This document shows positions 1-5,540 of a DNA stretch of 5,540 nt, piece by piece. Position 1 is the first letter of the stretch, and each line of letters opens with the position of its first letter. The notes beneath the pieces are model-generated. The model searched no databases, was not told where the DNA came from, and saw only the letters and a program-made list of their open reading frames with translations. Origin of the DNA: Acidobacteriota bacterium (GTDB lineage: Bacteria; Acidobacteriota; Holophagae; Holophagales; Holophagaceae); assembly GCA_021778785.1 (NCBI GenBank), contig JAJYBX010000155.1:1-5540 (forward strand). The letters are read 5' to 3'. The position numbers and the translations under genes were made by a program.

Positions 1-183
1 CAGATCGCCGGCCAGATCCGCCTTCACGGGGAGCTCGGTGCCGGTGGGGAGGTGGACGAAGCGCAGGCCGGTGGGGGCGTCCACGGGCACCAGCCGCACC
101 GTGCAGGGGCGGTTGCCGTGCAGACCGCGGCCCGAGATCGTGATCTCGCGGCCAAGGGTCTGGGGCTGGGTGCTGCGGGGCAT
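1..183 (-). CDS. lpxC: UDP-3-O-acyl-N-acetylglucosamine deacetylase LpxC, N-terminal part (runs off the window)
   Basis: LpxC is the zinc-dependent cytoplasmic deacetylase that catalyses the committed step of lipid A (outer-membrane lipopolysaccharide) synthesis. Only the first 61 codons are present. The translation starts MPRSTQPQTLGREITISGRG and continues GLHGNRPCTVRLVPVDAPTG, then a hydrophobic strand and LPVKADLAGDL. This follows the LpxC N-terminus closely: QRTL-like opening, the G-x-GLH-x-G/N-x-P/K turn, the T-x-RL-x-P strand and the 'APTG' loop before the 'RTD' region. The zinc-binding and catalytic residues lie beyond the window edge and cannot be checked. The ATG at 183 is preceded by GAGG (complement of 191-194) with a 7-nt spacer, which supports this start. 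It follows ispD on the same strand after a 117-bp gap holding a large palindrome. Whether it has its own promoter is unclear, as I found no convincing -35/-10 pair. Identification is strong despite the short fragment. Confidence 0.88.
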   Translation of the reverse strand, partial: MPRSTQPQTLGREITISGRGLHGNRPCTVRLVPVDAPTGLRFVHLPTGTELPVKADLAGDL

Positions 184-217
184 GGTTCGACCTCGCAGTT
201 CGATAAGCCAGTTTCAT

Positions 218-262
218 GCCGTTTGACTATCCAAATCATTTCATGATTTGGATAGAGACGGC
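218..262. repeat. Long palindrome (12-bp perfect arms) between ispD and lpxC
   Basis: Positions 227-238 (CTATCCAAATCA) and 244-255 (TGATTTGGATAG) are exact reverse complements separated by the 5-nt loop TTTCA. Outside them GCCGT (218-222) and ACGGC (258-262) pair again across a small asymmetric internal loop, so the full hairpin spans about 45 bp. The arms are AT-rich (4 of 12 G+C) in a very GC-rich setting, so they are unlikely to pair by composition alone. No T-run follows on either strand, which argues against a standard intrinsic terminator. It could be an operator for lpxC, an mRNA hairpin separating ispD from lpxC, or a copy of a dispersed palindromic repeat. Structure is certain; function is unknown. 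Confidence 0.85.
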
Positions 263-300
263 GAAGGCTGGGATGTGGGTCCATCCACCACACACCGTGG

Positions 301-1005
301 TCAGCGGGGTTGGGCCCGCTCCCAGTCCTCGGCGGTGGTGAGCTTCAGGTTGGAACTGGGGCTCGGGATGAGCTTCACGACGAGGCCCAGGCGCTCGAGC
401 AGGGAGACGTCGTCGGTGCCGATGAAGCCCGACTCCGCTGCGGCGCGGAAGGCCTGGCGCCAGGTGGCCAGGCGGGCGATCTGCGGGGTCTGGGCCCGGA
501 AGAACTCCTCCCGGGGCTCGGTCCGCAGCACCCGGCCCTCGGCGTCCACCCGCTTCAGGGTGTCGGTGGAAGGCTCTCCAAGGAGGACCCCATCGTACCG
601 GTTGAGGGCCTCCAGGGCCTCCCACAGGGGCGTCGCGGGCGGAAAGGGCCGGACGGCGTCGTGGATCATCACCGGGGCCAGGGGCTGGTCCGGGAGGATC
701 TCCAGCGCCGCCCGCACGGACGCCTGGCGGGTGTCCCCCCCCTGGATCACCCAGCAGGGGATGGGGAAGTCCCAGGACCTGACCTCGGAGAGATGGGCGG
801 GCGGGACGGCCAGGGCGATGCCGGCCAGGTGGGGCATGCCCGGGGCCAGAAAGGCTTCGACCGTGGCCCTGAGCAGGGGGCGTCCGCCCCAGTCCCGGAA
901 CTGCTTGGGCAGGCCGCCGCCCATGCGCAGGCCCCGCCCCCCGGCCGGAATGACCAGGAAGGGGCGCTGGGGGTCAGCGGCGGCGGGTGATGAAGGGTTC
1001 GACAC
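301..1005 (-). CDS. ispD: 2-C-methyl-D-erythritol 4-phosphate cytidylyltransferase IspD
   Basis: IspD couples CTP to 2-C-methyl-D-erythritol 4-phosphate in the cytoplasmic MEP pathway, which supplies isoprenoids including the undecaprenyl lipid carrier for wall synthesis. The 234-residue product has the usual family length. Visible motifs are the nucleotide-binding loop IPAGGRGLRMGGGLPKQF at 19-36, with R27 and K34 spaced as the E. coli R20/K27 pair; GGDTRQASVRAAL at 89-101; HDAVRP at 115-120; DTLKRVD at 148-154; R165 followed eight residues later by T173 in AQTPQ, matching E. coli R157/T165; GTDDVSLLE at 196-204; and a terminal NLKLTTAEDW with K221 in the place of E. coli K213. All key residues look intact. 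The start is GTG at 1005, supported by AAGGA five nucleotides upstream, and it lies inside the end of rlpA (32-bp overlap), suggesting translational coupling. lpxC follows downstream. Confidence 0.96.
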   Translation of the reverse strand: MSNPSSPAAADPQRPFLVIPAGGRGLRMGGGLPKQFRDWGGRPLLRATVEAFLAPGMPHLAGIALAVPPAHLSEVRSWDFPIPCWVIQGGDTRQASVRAALEILPDQPLAPVMIHDAVRPFPPATPLWEALEALNRYDGVLLGEPSTDTLKRVDAEGRVLRTEPREEFFRAQTPQIARLATWRQAFRAAAESGFIGTDDVSLLERLGLVVKLIPSPSSNLKLTTAEDWERAQPR

Positions 1006-1819
1006 CGCGGTCCTTCAGGAGTTTGGCGAGCCGCTCGGCGGCCTTCTCGGCATCTTCCCGGCTGGTGTAGCTGCCTACGCGGACGCGCTTGACCGAGATC
1101 CCGCCGCGGGTGATGGCGTCCTGGGTGGTCACGGGGCCGAAGGCGTCCTCCAGCTGGTCGCGGAGGGCCTCCACGTTCGTGGGATTCGACAGGGCCGCGA
1201 CCTGCACGACGTACGGATCCAGGCGGTCGAGGGCCGGATCCAGGGGGGCCGGGGCGCCCAGGGCGTCCACGGTGCGGATCCGGACCCGGGCCGTCCCCTG
1301 GCCGGCGAAGCCCAGCTCCTCGGCCCCCTTGCGGGAGAGGTCCAGGATGCGGCCCTTGATGAAGGGGCCCCGGTCGTTGACGCGGAAGATGCCGTGCTTG
1401 CCGTTGTCCAGGTTCCGGACATCCACCAGGCTTCCGAGGGGCAGGGTCCGGTGGGCGCAGGTGTACTTGTCCGGATCGAAAATCTCCCCGCTGGCCGTTG
1501 GCCGTCCGGAGAATCCGTCGTCCTCGCCGCCGTACCAGCTCGCGATGCCCTCCTCGACGAAGTCGTGGTCGCCCGGCTGGAGGGTGGGGCCGCTGAGGCC
1601 GGTCCGGCGGGCGGTGAAGGTCTCGGGGGGCCGTGTGCAATGGAGGGTGAAGGCCAGGGAGACCAGCACCGCCACCTGGGGCGCGCCCAGGCGGGTGAGC
1701 CGGAGGAAGCCGCCCGTTCCGGGGACCACGGGAACTGGAGGGTCGAAGGCCACGTGGATCTCATGGATCCAGTACGCAGCGGCCTTGCTCCAGTTGGTGG
1801 GGTGGAAGGGGGACAGCAT
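974..1819 (-). CDS. rlpA: RlpA-family septal lytic transglycosylase-like protein with SPOR domain
   Basis: RlpA proteins are envelope lipoproteins; in Pseudomonas aeruginosa RlpA cleaves naked (peptide-free) glycan strands and helps daughter cells separate. With the start used here (281 residues) there is a hydrophobic stretch at about 49-59 (VAVLVSLAFTL) followed by Cys61, then a DPBB domain at about 91-185, then a C-terminal SPOR domain at about 203-280 (YVVQVAALSN...VRVGSYTSREDAEKAAE). The DPBB core shows ASWYGG, RPTASGEIFD, AHRTLPLGS and VNDRGPF. E112, D115, H123 and D149 have the same spacing as the catalytic set E120/D123/H131/D157 reported for P. aeruginosa RlpA as I recall it. The lipobox is poor (TLHC, with His before Cys). 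The ATG at 1819 was chosen because GGAG lies 4 nt upstream, GC-rich third codon positions begin about there, and the promoter at 1875-1903 would start RNA near 1868. This leaves an unusually long 48-residue N-terminal stretch before the membrane segment; GTG at 1753 or 1729 are alternatives. Confidence 0.93.
   Translation of the reverse strand: MLSPFHPTNWSKAAAYWIHEIHVAFDPPVPVVPGTGGFLRLTRLGAPQVAVLVSLAFTLHCTRPPETFTARRTGLSGPTLQPGDHDFVEEGIASWYGGEDDGFSGRPTASGEIFDPDKYTCAHRTLPLGSLVDVRNLDNGKHGIFRVNDRGPFIKGRILDLSRKGAEELGFAGQGTARVRIRTVDALGAPAPLDPALDRLDPYVVQVAALSNPTNVEALRDQLEDAFGPVTTQDAITRGGISVKRVRVGSYTSREDAEKAAERLAKLLKDRGVEPFITRRR
1011..1015 (-). promoter_or_regulatory. Ribosome binding site fixing the GTG start of ispD
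   Basis: On the minus strand AAGGA lies five nucleotides before the GTG at 1005-1003. It sits within the rlpA coding sequence. No ATG is available in this frame before the conserved IPAGG motif, so the site supports GTG initiation and the 32-bp overlap. Confidence 0.7.
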
Positions 1820-1823
1820 CGGG

Positions 1824-1827
1824 CTCC
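1824..1827 (-). promoter_or_regulatory. Putative ribosome binding site of rlpA
   Basis: GGAG on the minus strand lies four nucleotides before the ATG at 1819-1817. The spacing is short but usable. The alternative ATG at 1870 has no comparable site and falls where transcription is predicted to begin. Confidence 0.5.
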
Positions 1828-1874
1828 AAAAGATCTGGGGGGCCTGATTTAAGGGCACCCCCATATACATAGAA

Positions 1875-1903
1875 AGTATGATCTTTTTTCGTCCGATTGT
1901 AAA
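1875..1903 (-). promoter_or_regulatory. Sigma70-type promoter for rlpA-ispD
   Basis: On the minus strand TTTACA (complement of 1898-1903) and CATACT (complement of 1875-1880) are separated by exactly 17 nt. Each box matches the housekeeping consensus (TTGACA, TATAAT) at five or four of six positions. The spacer includes an A-run, and the surrounding AT-rich segment stands out from the GC-rich genes. Transcription would start near 1868, giving a leader of about 50 nt before the ATG at 1819. This is by sequence match only. Confidence 0.65.
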
Positions 1904-1904
1904 G

Positions 1905-1926
1905 ATGCGAGATATGCGATGGCGAT
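1905..1926 (-). repeat. Short direct repeats just upstream of the rlpA promoter -35 box
   Basis: ATGCGA occurs at 1905-1910 and again at 1914-1919 (9-bp period), followed by a related GCGAT at 1922-1926. On the transcribed sense these read TCGCAT twice and end about 2 bp upstream of the -35 hexamer, where an activator could bind. The repeats are short and may be fortuitous. Confidence 0.35.
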
Positions 1927-1930
1927 ATAT

Positions 1931-1949
1931 TAAGCGATCGCAGCGCTTA
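1931..1949 (-). other. Weak hairpin downstream of the DUF4388/SPOR gene
   Basis: TAAGCG (1931-1936) and CGCTTA (1944-1949) form a 6-bp stem with a 7-nt loop, 15 bp after the stop codon of the upstream gene. On the minus strand it is followed by AATATATC rather than a T-run, so it is at best a poor intrinsic terminator. It could separate the tyrS unit from the rlpA promoter. Confidence 0.25.
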
Positions 1950-1963
1950 TCTTGTTCCGGAAT

Positions 1964-3649
1964 CTATTGGCGGGAGGGGATCTCGGCCACCCGGAAGGCC
2001 TTGGGGCGGTTCCCCTCGGCCAGGAAGGGGGCCGGGAGGCGCTTGGCGGCGCGGAGGGCAGCCGTCTCGGACCGGTATTCTCCCAGGAACACCTGGTAGC
2101 AGGTGCGTCCGTCGCGCATGACCATGGGCAGCAGGAACAGATCCGGTTCCTGCTTCCGCAGGAGGTCCGCCGCATGCTGGACCGTGGCGCCCTGGCAGGC
2201 GATTTCCAGGCGGAGGGTCCATTTCCCGTGGAGATGCCGGCGCTGGGCCTCGCCTTGGGCCAGGGCGGTCTTCCACGCGCCGGCGGCGATGGCCTTGAAC
2301 CGCTCCTCCCGGGAGGCGGGACCGGCCGGACGGGCCGCCTCCTGGGCCTTGGGCCTGGTCTCCGGCTTGGTCTCGGGCCTGGGCTCAGGCTTGATTTCGG
2401 GCTTGGCGGCGGGTGGGGGTGGGAGGGGGGACTCGGTCGGGGTGGGCTTCACGGCCGGGGCCGGCGTGGGGGCAGGCGTGGGAGCCGGTGGAGGGGGGAC
2501 GGATCCGTCCGCCTTGGGGGCAGGGGCCGCCTTCCCCCGGGGGCGGTGGAAATACCGGTATCCCCCCCAGGCGCCGAGCACCACGACCAGCACCCCGCCC
2601 AGGGCGAGGGCCCGCCGGGAGGGGGGGGCCGGGGGTGGGGCGGGGGGCTCGGGCAGCTCGGTGCTGCCGAAGGCCTCGTGGTGGATGCGGAGGGGCTGTT
2701 CCGGGCTGGCCACGGGCACCGGGACCGGTTCCGGCAGATCCGGGGGCTCGGGGAAGTCCGGGAGTCCGTCCAGCTCGGGGAGGTCGGGCAGCTCGTCGTC
2801 GGGACCCAGCTGGTCCAGGGCCTCGGAGAGGTGCTCCAGGTTGGTGGTCGGGAACTGGCTGGCGTGGATCTCGGAGAAGAGGGAGGGCTGGGGTTCCGCC
2901 GGGGGCTCCGGCAGGGCGGGGCTCAGGTCCGGGTGGGTCGGTTCCAGGGCCAGCTCCAGGGCCCGTCGGTCCAGGGGGGGCAGCTCGTGGAGCCTGGCCC
3001 AGCCGATCTCCCGCAGGAACAGGGCGAAGGCCCCGAGGCGGAAGGGCTCGACCCCCGATTCCCTACTCAGTTCGAGGAGGGTCCGGCTCCCGTCCAGGAG
3101 GGCCGGAAGCCGTCCGAGGTCCGGAGGCAGGGTCAGCTGCTGGAGGCGGCGACCCTCCAGGACCACCACCTGGTTCAGGGGACCGAGCTCCTCCAGGACG
3201 GTTTCGCGACTCCGGAGGTTCAGCACCCCCGACAGCAGCATCAGGGGGGTGTCGAAGGGCAGCCGGACCGTGGTGGCGTCCAGCTCGCGGGCTTCGAAGG
3301 AGGGGGTGTTCTCGTCATCGGCCATGGTCGCCCAGACCACCCGCTCCACCTGGGCCCGGGCCACATCCAGCAGATCCCGCTGGGTGATGAAGCCCATCTC
3401 GATGAGGTTCTTGCCGATGGACATGCCGGGGTTGAGGTTGGCCAGGGCGTAGTCCAGCTGGGCCTGGGTGATGCGCCCGCGTTCCACCAGCAGGTGGGTG
3501 AGACGATCCAGCGGATGCGTGCTGCCCGCGAAGACGACGTCGCCATGTTCCAGGAAGACGGTCCGCTGGGGGTCCTGGCCCAGCCGCCAGAGGCCGGTGG
3601 CCTTCTGGCGGTGGTGGGCGAACAGATCCTTGAGGGCGGAAAGGCTCAT
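1964..3649 (-). CDS. Single-pass membrane protein with DUF4388/PATAN-like N-terminus and SPOR-like C-terminus
   Basis: The 561-residue product is modular. Residues 1-125 resemble DUF4388/PATAN regions of Acidobacteriota and Myxococcota proteins: an SLSALKDLF opening, [12 protein letters not shown], then [17 protein letters not shown] and [13 protein letters not shown], two helical repeats resembling the N-terminal domain of type II secretion/pilus ATPases. A second helical region covers about 126-240. Residues 286-308 are an acidic proline/leucine repeat. A membrane segment lies at about 347-367, followed by R/K-containing sequence, so the N-terminus should be cytoplasmic. A proline-rich linker fills 371-445, and about 477-555 looks like a SPOR domain ([10 protein letters not shown]...[18 protein letters not shown]), a fold that binds denuded septal glycan. 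The start is the ATG at 3649 because it overlaps the tyrS stop as ATGA; an in-frame ATG at 3661 is the alternative. It probably links cytoplasmic signalling to the division-site wall, by inference from architecture. No enzyme motif is visible. Confidence 0.85.
   Translation of the reverse strand: MSLSALKDLFAHHRQKATGLWRLGQDPQRTVFLEHGDVVFAGSTHPLDRLTHLLVERGRITQAQLDYALANLNPGMSIGKNLIEMGFITQRDLLDVARAQVERVVWATMADDENTPSFEARELDATTVRLPFDTPLMLLSGVLNLRSRETVLEELGPLNQVVVLEGRRLQQLTLPPDLGRLPALLDGSRTLLELSRESGVEPFRLGAFALFLREIGWARLHELPPLDRRALELALEPTHPDLSPALPEPPAEPQPSLFSEIHASQFPTTNLEHLSEALDQLGPDDELPDLPELDGLPDFPEPPDLPEPVPVPVASPEQPLRIHHEAFGSTELPEPPAPPPAPPSRRALALGGVLVVVLGAWGGYRYFHRPRGKAAPAPKADGSVPPPPAPTPAPTPAPAVKPTPTESPLPPPPAAKPEIKPEPRPETKPETRPKAQEAARPAGPASREERFKAIAAGAWKTALAQGEAQRRHLHGKWTLRLEIACQGATVQHAADLLRKQEPDLFLLPMVMRDGRTCYQVFLGEYRSETAALRAAKRLPAPFLAEGNRPKAFRVAEIPSRQ
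2348..2497 (-). repeat. Region coding for the proline-rich periplasmic linker
   Basis: This stretch encodes residues 385-434 of the DUF4388/SPOR protein. It contains [15 protein letters not shown] (385-399) and a Lys-Pro-Glu series [19 protein letters not shown] (416-434) with a period of two to four residues. Such linkers usually hold a wall-binding domain away from the membrane. The DNA repeats could vary in length between strains. Confidence 0.75.
2549..2611 (-). other. Predicted membrane-spanning segment of the DUF4388/SPOR protein
   Basis: Residues 347-367 ([21 protein letters not shown]) are the only clearly hydrophobic run in the protein. It is preceded by SRR and followed by HRPRGK. 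The acidic, PATAN-bearing side should be cytoplasmic and the proline-rich, SPOR-bearing side periplasmic. Confidence 0.8.
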
Positions 3650-4845
3650 GGGACCGTCCATCGCTCGAGCTTCAGTTTGCCGACCTTCACCAGCAGCGAC
3701 TGGCCGGGCCGGAGGGCCAGCCGGACCGAGGGGTCCCCGGCCTTCTCCCCATCCAGGCTCACGGCGCCCTGGGCGATGAGACGCTCGGCCTCCTTGCGGC
3801 TGGCGGCCAGCCCCCGGTCCACCAGGAGACGGGCCAGGGGGACCTCGCCGTCGGTGGGGGGCAGGGCCACCTCGGGGGCCTCCTCCTGGCTGCGCTCGGA
3901 GAATCGCCGGATCCAGCGTTCCTCGGCCTCCCGGCCCGCCGTGGCACCGTGGAAGTCCGTGACGATCTGGCGGGCCAGGGCCTTCTTCGCATCCATGGGG
4001 TGGCCCTGCCGCAGAACCTCGATCTCGGCCGGGAGCTTGTCCGTCAGGAGCAGGTACCAGTCCCACATGAGGGTGTCGCTCACGCTCATGGCCTTGCCGA
4101 ACTGGGTGTCTGGATCCTCCATGAAGCCGATGTAGTTGCCCAGGGACTTGGACATCTTCTCGACCCCGTCGAGGCCCAGCAGGAGAGGCACAGTCAGCAC
4201 AACCTGGGGCTTCTGGCCCGAGGCCTCCTGGAGGATGCGGCCCTGCATGAGGTTGAAGAGCTGGTCATTGCCGCCCAGCTCCACATCAGCCTTGAGGGCC
4301 ACGGAATCGTAGGCCTGGGTCAGCGGGTAGAGCAGCTCGTGCAGGGCGATGGGCTCCCGGGCGTCCATGCGCTTCGAGAAATCGTTGCGTTCCAGCATCT
4401 GGGCCACGGTGAACCGGGAGGTGAGGCGGATCCAGTCCTCGCCCTTCAGCTCGCCCAGCCACTCGCTGTTGAAGCGGATCCTGGTCTTCACCGGATCCAG
4501 GATCTTGAACACCTGGGCCTTGTAGGTCTCGGCATTGGCGAGGACCTCCTCCCGGGTGAGCGGCGGACGGGTGGCCTTCTTCCCCGTGGGATCGCCGATG
4601 AGGCCCGTGAAATCGCCGATGAGGAAGGTGACCTCGTGACCGAGCTTCTGGAACTGGGCCATCTTGCGGATCAGCACGCCATGGCCCAGATGCAGGTCCG
4701 GGGCCGTGGGATCGAAGCCGGCCTTGATGCGGAGGGGGCGACCCTCCTTGAGCTTCGCTTCGAGCTGTTCCGCCTTATGGCAGGTCACGGTGCCCTTCAG
4801 GAGCAGGGCGAGGGCATCGTTTACTGGATCAGAAGCGGCGGCCAT
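3646..4845 (-). CDS. tyrS: Tyrosyl-tRNA synthetase (class I)
   Basis: This cytoplasmic class I aminoacyl-tRNA synthetase activates tyrosine with ATP and charges tRNA-Tyr. The product is 399 residues, typical of the roughly 400-residue bacterial subgroup often called TyrZ. Its [14 protein letters not shown] segment (43-56) carries the HIGH motif as HLGH at 52-55. The tyrosine pocket is seen in YPLTQAYD (Y173, Q177, D180) and GGNDQ (Q195), corresponding to E. coli Y175, Q179, D182 and Q201. KMSKS is intact at 230-234, and a C-terminal S4 RNA-binding domain lies at about 335-395 ([23 protein letters not shown]). The ATG at 4845 gives a natural length but has only a weak Shine-Dalgarno. It follows the small membrane-protein gene by 31 bp, and its TGA stop overlaps the next gene's ATG by 4 bp, so it should be cotranscribed and translationally coupled. 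No T-box leader can be seen in the 31-bp gap. Confidence 0.98.
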   Translation of the reverse strand: MAAASDPVNDALALLLKGTVTCHKAEQLEAKLKEGRPLRIKAGFDPTAPDLHLGHGVLIRKMAQFQKLGHEVTFLIGDFTGLIGDPTGKKATRPPLTREEVLANAETYKAQVFKILDPVKTRIRFNSEWLGELKGEDWIRLTSRFTVAQMLERNDFSKRMDAREPIALHELLYPLTQAYDSVALKADVELGGNDQLFNLMQGRILQEASGQKPQVVLTVPLLLGLDGVEKMSKSLGNYIGFMEDPDTQFGKAMSVSDTLMWDWYLLLTDKLPAEIEVLRQGHPMDAKKALARQIVTDFHGATAGREAEERWIRRFSERSQEEAPEVALPPTDGEVPLARLLVDRGLAASRKEAERLIAQGAVSLDGEKAGDPSVRLALRPGQSLLVKVGKLKLERWTVP

Positions 4846-4876
4846 GCCTGCATCTTGGCGGAAAACGGCCGCCGGC

Positions 4877-5470
4877 TCAATTGGAGGCTGGCTGGACCTC
4901 CACTTCGAGGACGCGCCGGGACGCGGTATCCCCGGGCTTCCGGGAGCGGTCGAAGGTCACGGACACGCTGGGTCCTGCCTTTGGGCGCCAGTCCACGCGC
5001 ACCTTGCCGCCGAATTGCGATTTGATCTGGATGCCCTCGTGGCCCTGGAGAAGTTCGGGTGTGAGCTCCGGGGCAGGGGGCAGGCCCGGCTGCCAGGCCT
5101 TGGCTGCCGCCAGGAAATCGGCCTCCCTGGGCCAGGTGGCGGCCAGATCGGGATTCGCCGCGTACAGGGCCTTGCACCCCTGCTCGGTCCGGAGCTGCTC
5201 CACCACCGCACGGAAGTCCTCCCATTCGGGCCGGATGCGATCGATGGCGAAGCCCAGGACATTACGCCTCAAATTGCCGGAATCCCGTTTTGGGGCCTGA
5301 CTTTCTATGCCTTTTAGCAGGGAACCCAGAAACAGGTAACCGCCAGCGCAAGTGCCTAGGGAAATCAATAGAAGTAATCCACACCCCCCAATGGTTACCT
5401 TCGCCCAGGTGGGCATCCCCACCTTGGTGGGTTTCCCGTATCCGCCGTTGTCCCAGGAGGAATCTGCCAT
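4877..5470 (-). CDS. Unrecognised small protein with one N-terminal membrane segment
   Basis: I do not recognise this 197-residue protein. It opens with a polar, glycine-rich stretch ([18 protein letters not shown]), then MPTWAKV leads into one hydrophobic segment at about 24-50 ([23 protein letters not shown]). The rest is soluble: a helical region at about 75-126 ([20 protein letters not shown]...[13 protein letters not shown]) and a more strand-rich end at 145-193 ([15 protein letters not shown]...[10 protein letters not shown]...VLEVEVQP). This suggests a membrane-anchored protein with its C-terminal domain probably outside the cytoplasm. The ATG at 5470 has AGGAG six nucleotides upstream. 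The preceding gene ends 9 bp before it and tyrS begins 31 bp after it, so it is likely part of that operon. The codons for about residues 24-70 are noticeably less GC-rich than the rest. No catalytic motif is visible, so no function is proposed. Confidence 0.8.
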   Translation of the reverse strand: MADSSWDNGGYGKPTKVGMPTWAKVTIGGCGLLLLISLGTCAGGYLFLGSLLKGIESQAPKRDSGNLRRNVLGFAIDRIRPEWEDFRAVVEQLRTEQGCKALYAANPDLAATWPREADFLAAAKAWQPGLPPAPELTPELLQGHEGIQIKSQFGGKVRVDWRPKAGPSVSVTFDRSRKPGDTASRRVLEVEVQPASN

Positions 5471-5476
5471 GGGTGG

Positions 5477-5481
5477 CTCCT
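5477..5481 (-). promoter_or_regulatory. Ribosome binding site of the small membrane protein gene
   Basis: AGGAG on the minus strand lies six nucleotides before the ATG at 5470. It overlaps the TAG stop (5480-5482) of the preceding gene, implying tight coupling between the two. Confidence 0.75.
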
Positions 5482-5540
5482 AGAGGAGGTTGCTGGCCAG
5501 CTCGGCGAGCTTGCTGCGTTCGCCCTTTTTCAGCGTGACG
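5480..5540 (-). CDS. C-terminal end of an unidentified gene
   Basis: Reading back from a TAG stop at 5480-5482, one open frame reaches the window edge and encodes VTLKKGERSKLAELASNLL at its end. The fragment is too short to identify a family. It is accepted as coding because its stop sits 9 bp before the next start, overlapping that gene's ribosome binding site, as expected for packed operon genes. The codons are GC-rich in third position, like the neighbours. Confidence 0.55.
   Translation of the reverse strand, partial: VTLKKGERSKLAELASNLL

Noticed and set aside
184..226. Promoter for lpxC in the ispD-lpxC gap
   Set aside because: No pair of hexamers with acceptable match and 16-18 nt spacing was found; TTATCG and GTCAAA are too weak to annotate.
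227..255. The 12-bp palindrome as a rho-independent terminator of ispD
   Set aside because: No run of T follows the hairpin on the minus strand (it reads TCAAACGG), and none follows on the plus strand, and the stem is AT-rich.
248..1852. Long plus-strand open frame of 534 codons opposite ispD and rlpA
   Set aside because: Both minus-strand genes in this region have full-length family motifs. The plus-strand translation is low-complexity (Gly, Arg, Glu, Val) as expected opposite GC-rich genes, with no recognisable domain.
1820..1870. rlpA start at ATG 1870 (17 extra residues)
   Set aside because: The predicted transcription start is at about the same place, no ribosome site precedes it, and codon third positions there are not GC-rich as in the rest of the gene.
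1934..1941. GCGATCGC octamer, identical to the cyanobacterial HIP1 core
   Set aside because: A single copy in the window, and the gene content gives no sign of a cyanobacterium; treated as chance in a GC-rich region.
3650..4066. Upstream extension of the DUF4388/SPOR frame into tyrS
   Set aside because: The extra residues are Gly/Pro/Arg-rich out-of-frame tyrS sequence. Family-like sequence begins only at the ATG at 3649, which forms the ATGA overlap.
1952..4135. Plus-strand open frame of 727 codons opposite the DUF4388/SPOR gene and tyrS
   Set aside because: It is antisense to two well-supported genes, with Gly/Glu/Gln-rich composition and no motifs; a GC-bias shadow.
3949..5025. Plus-strand open frame of 358 codons opposite tyrS
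   Set aside because: It lies antisense to an intact tyrS with HLGH, KMSKS and S4 domain, and crosses its start into the next gene.
5335..5399. Inverted repeat GGTAACC / GGTTACC
   Set aside because: The 7-bp arms are 51 bp apart within a coding sequence, which is compatible with chance.

Overview
The window is GC-rich (roughly two thirds G+C by eye) and almost fully coding, with every supported gene on the minus strand, so transcription runs from position 5540 toward 1. Genes for lipid A synthesis (lpxC) and a septal peptidoglycan lipoprotein (rlpA) point to a Gram-negative (diderm) bacterium. The high GC and a DUF4388/PATAN-like protein joined to a SPOR domain suggest an Acidobacteriota- or Myxococcota-like lineage (a Geothrix/Holophaga-type organism is my best guess). 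This placement is inference and was not tested.

Layout in transcription order: (1) 5480-5540, the last codons of an unidentified gene; (2) 4877-5470, a small unrecognised protein with one membrane segment, whose Shine-Dalgarno overlaps the previous stop codon; (3) 3646-4845, tyrS, tyrosyl-tRNA synthetase; (4) 1964-3649, a single-pass membrane protein with an N-terminal DUF4388-like domain, a central membrane segment and a C-terminal SPOR-like domain, overlapping tyrS by 4 bp (ATGA); (5) 1820-1963, a short AT-rich intergenic region with a convincing sigma70-type promoter for the next gene; (6) 974-1819, rlpA, a DPBB plus SPOR septal lytic transglycosylase-like protein; (7) 301-1005, ispD, overlapping rlpA by 32 bp; (8) 184-300, an intergenic region with a long perfect palindrome; (9) 1-183, the start of lpxC, which runs off the window.

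There are thus two probable transcription units: an upstream one (unknown - small membrane protein - tyrS - DUF4388/SPOR protein) and a downstream one starting at the 1875-1903 promoter (rlpA - ispD, possibly lpxC). The unifying theme is the cell envelope. IspD feeds isoprenoid (undecaprenyl carrier) synthesis, LpxC commits to lipid A, RlpA acts on septal peptidoglycan, and the DUF4388/SPOR protein may link a cytoplasmic signalling domain to septal glycan. No mobile element, CRISPR array, tRNA or rRNA was seen. The most distinctive items are the adjacent pair of SPOR proteins, one with a probable cytoplasmic regulatory domain, and the 12-bp palindrome upstream of lpxC.
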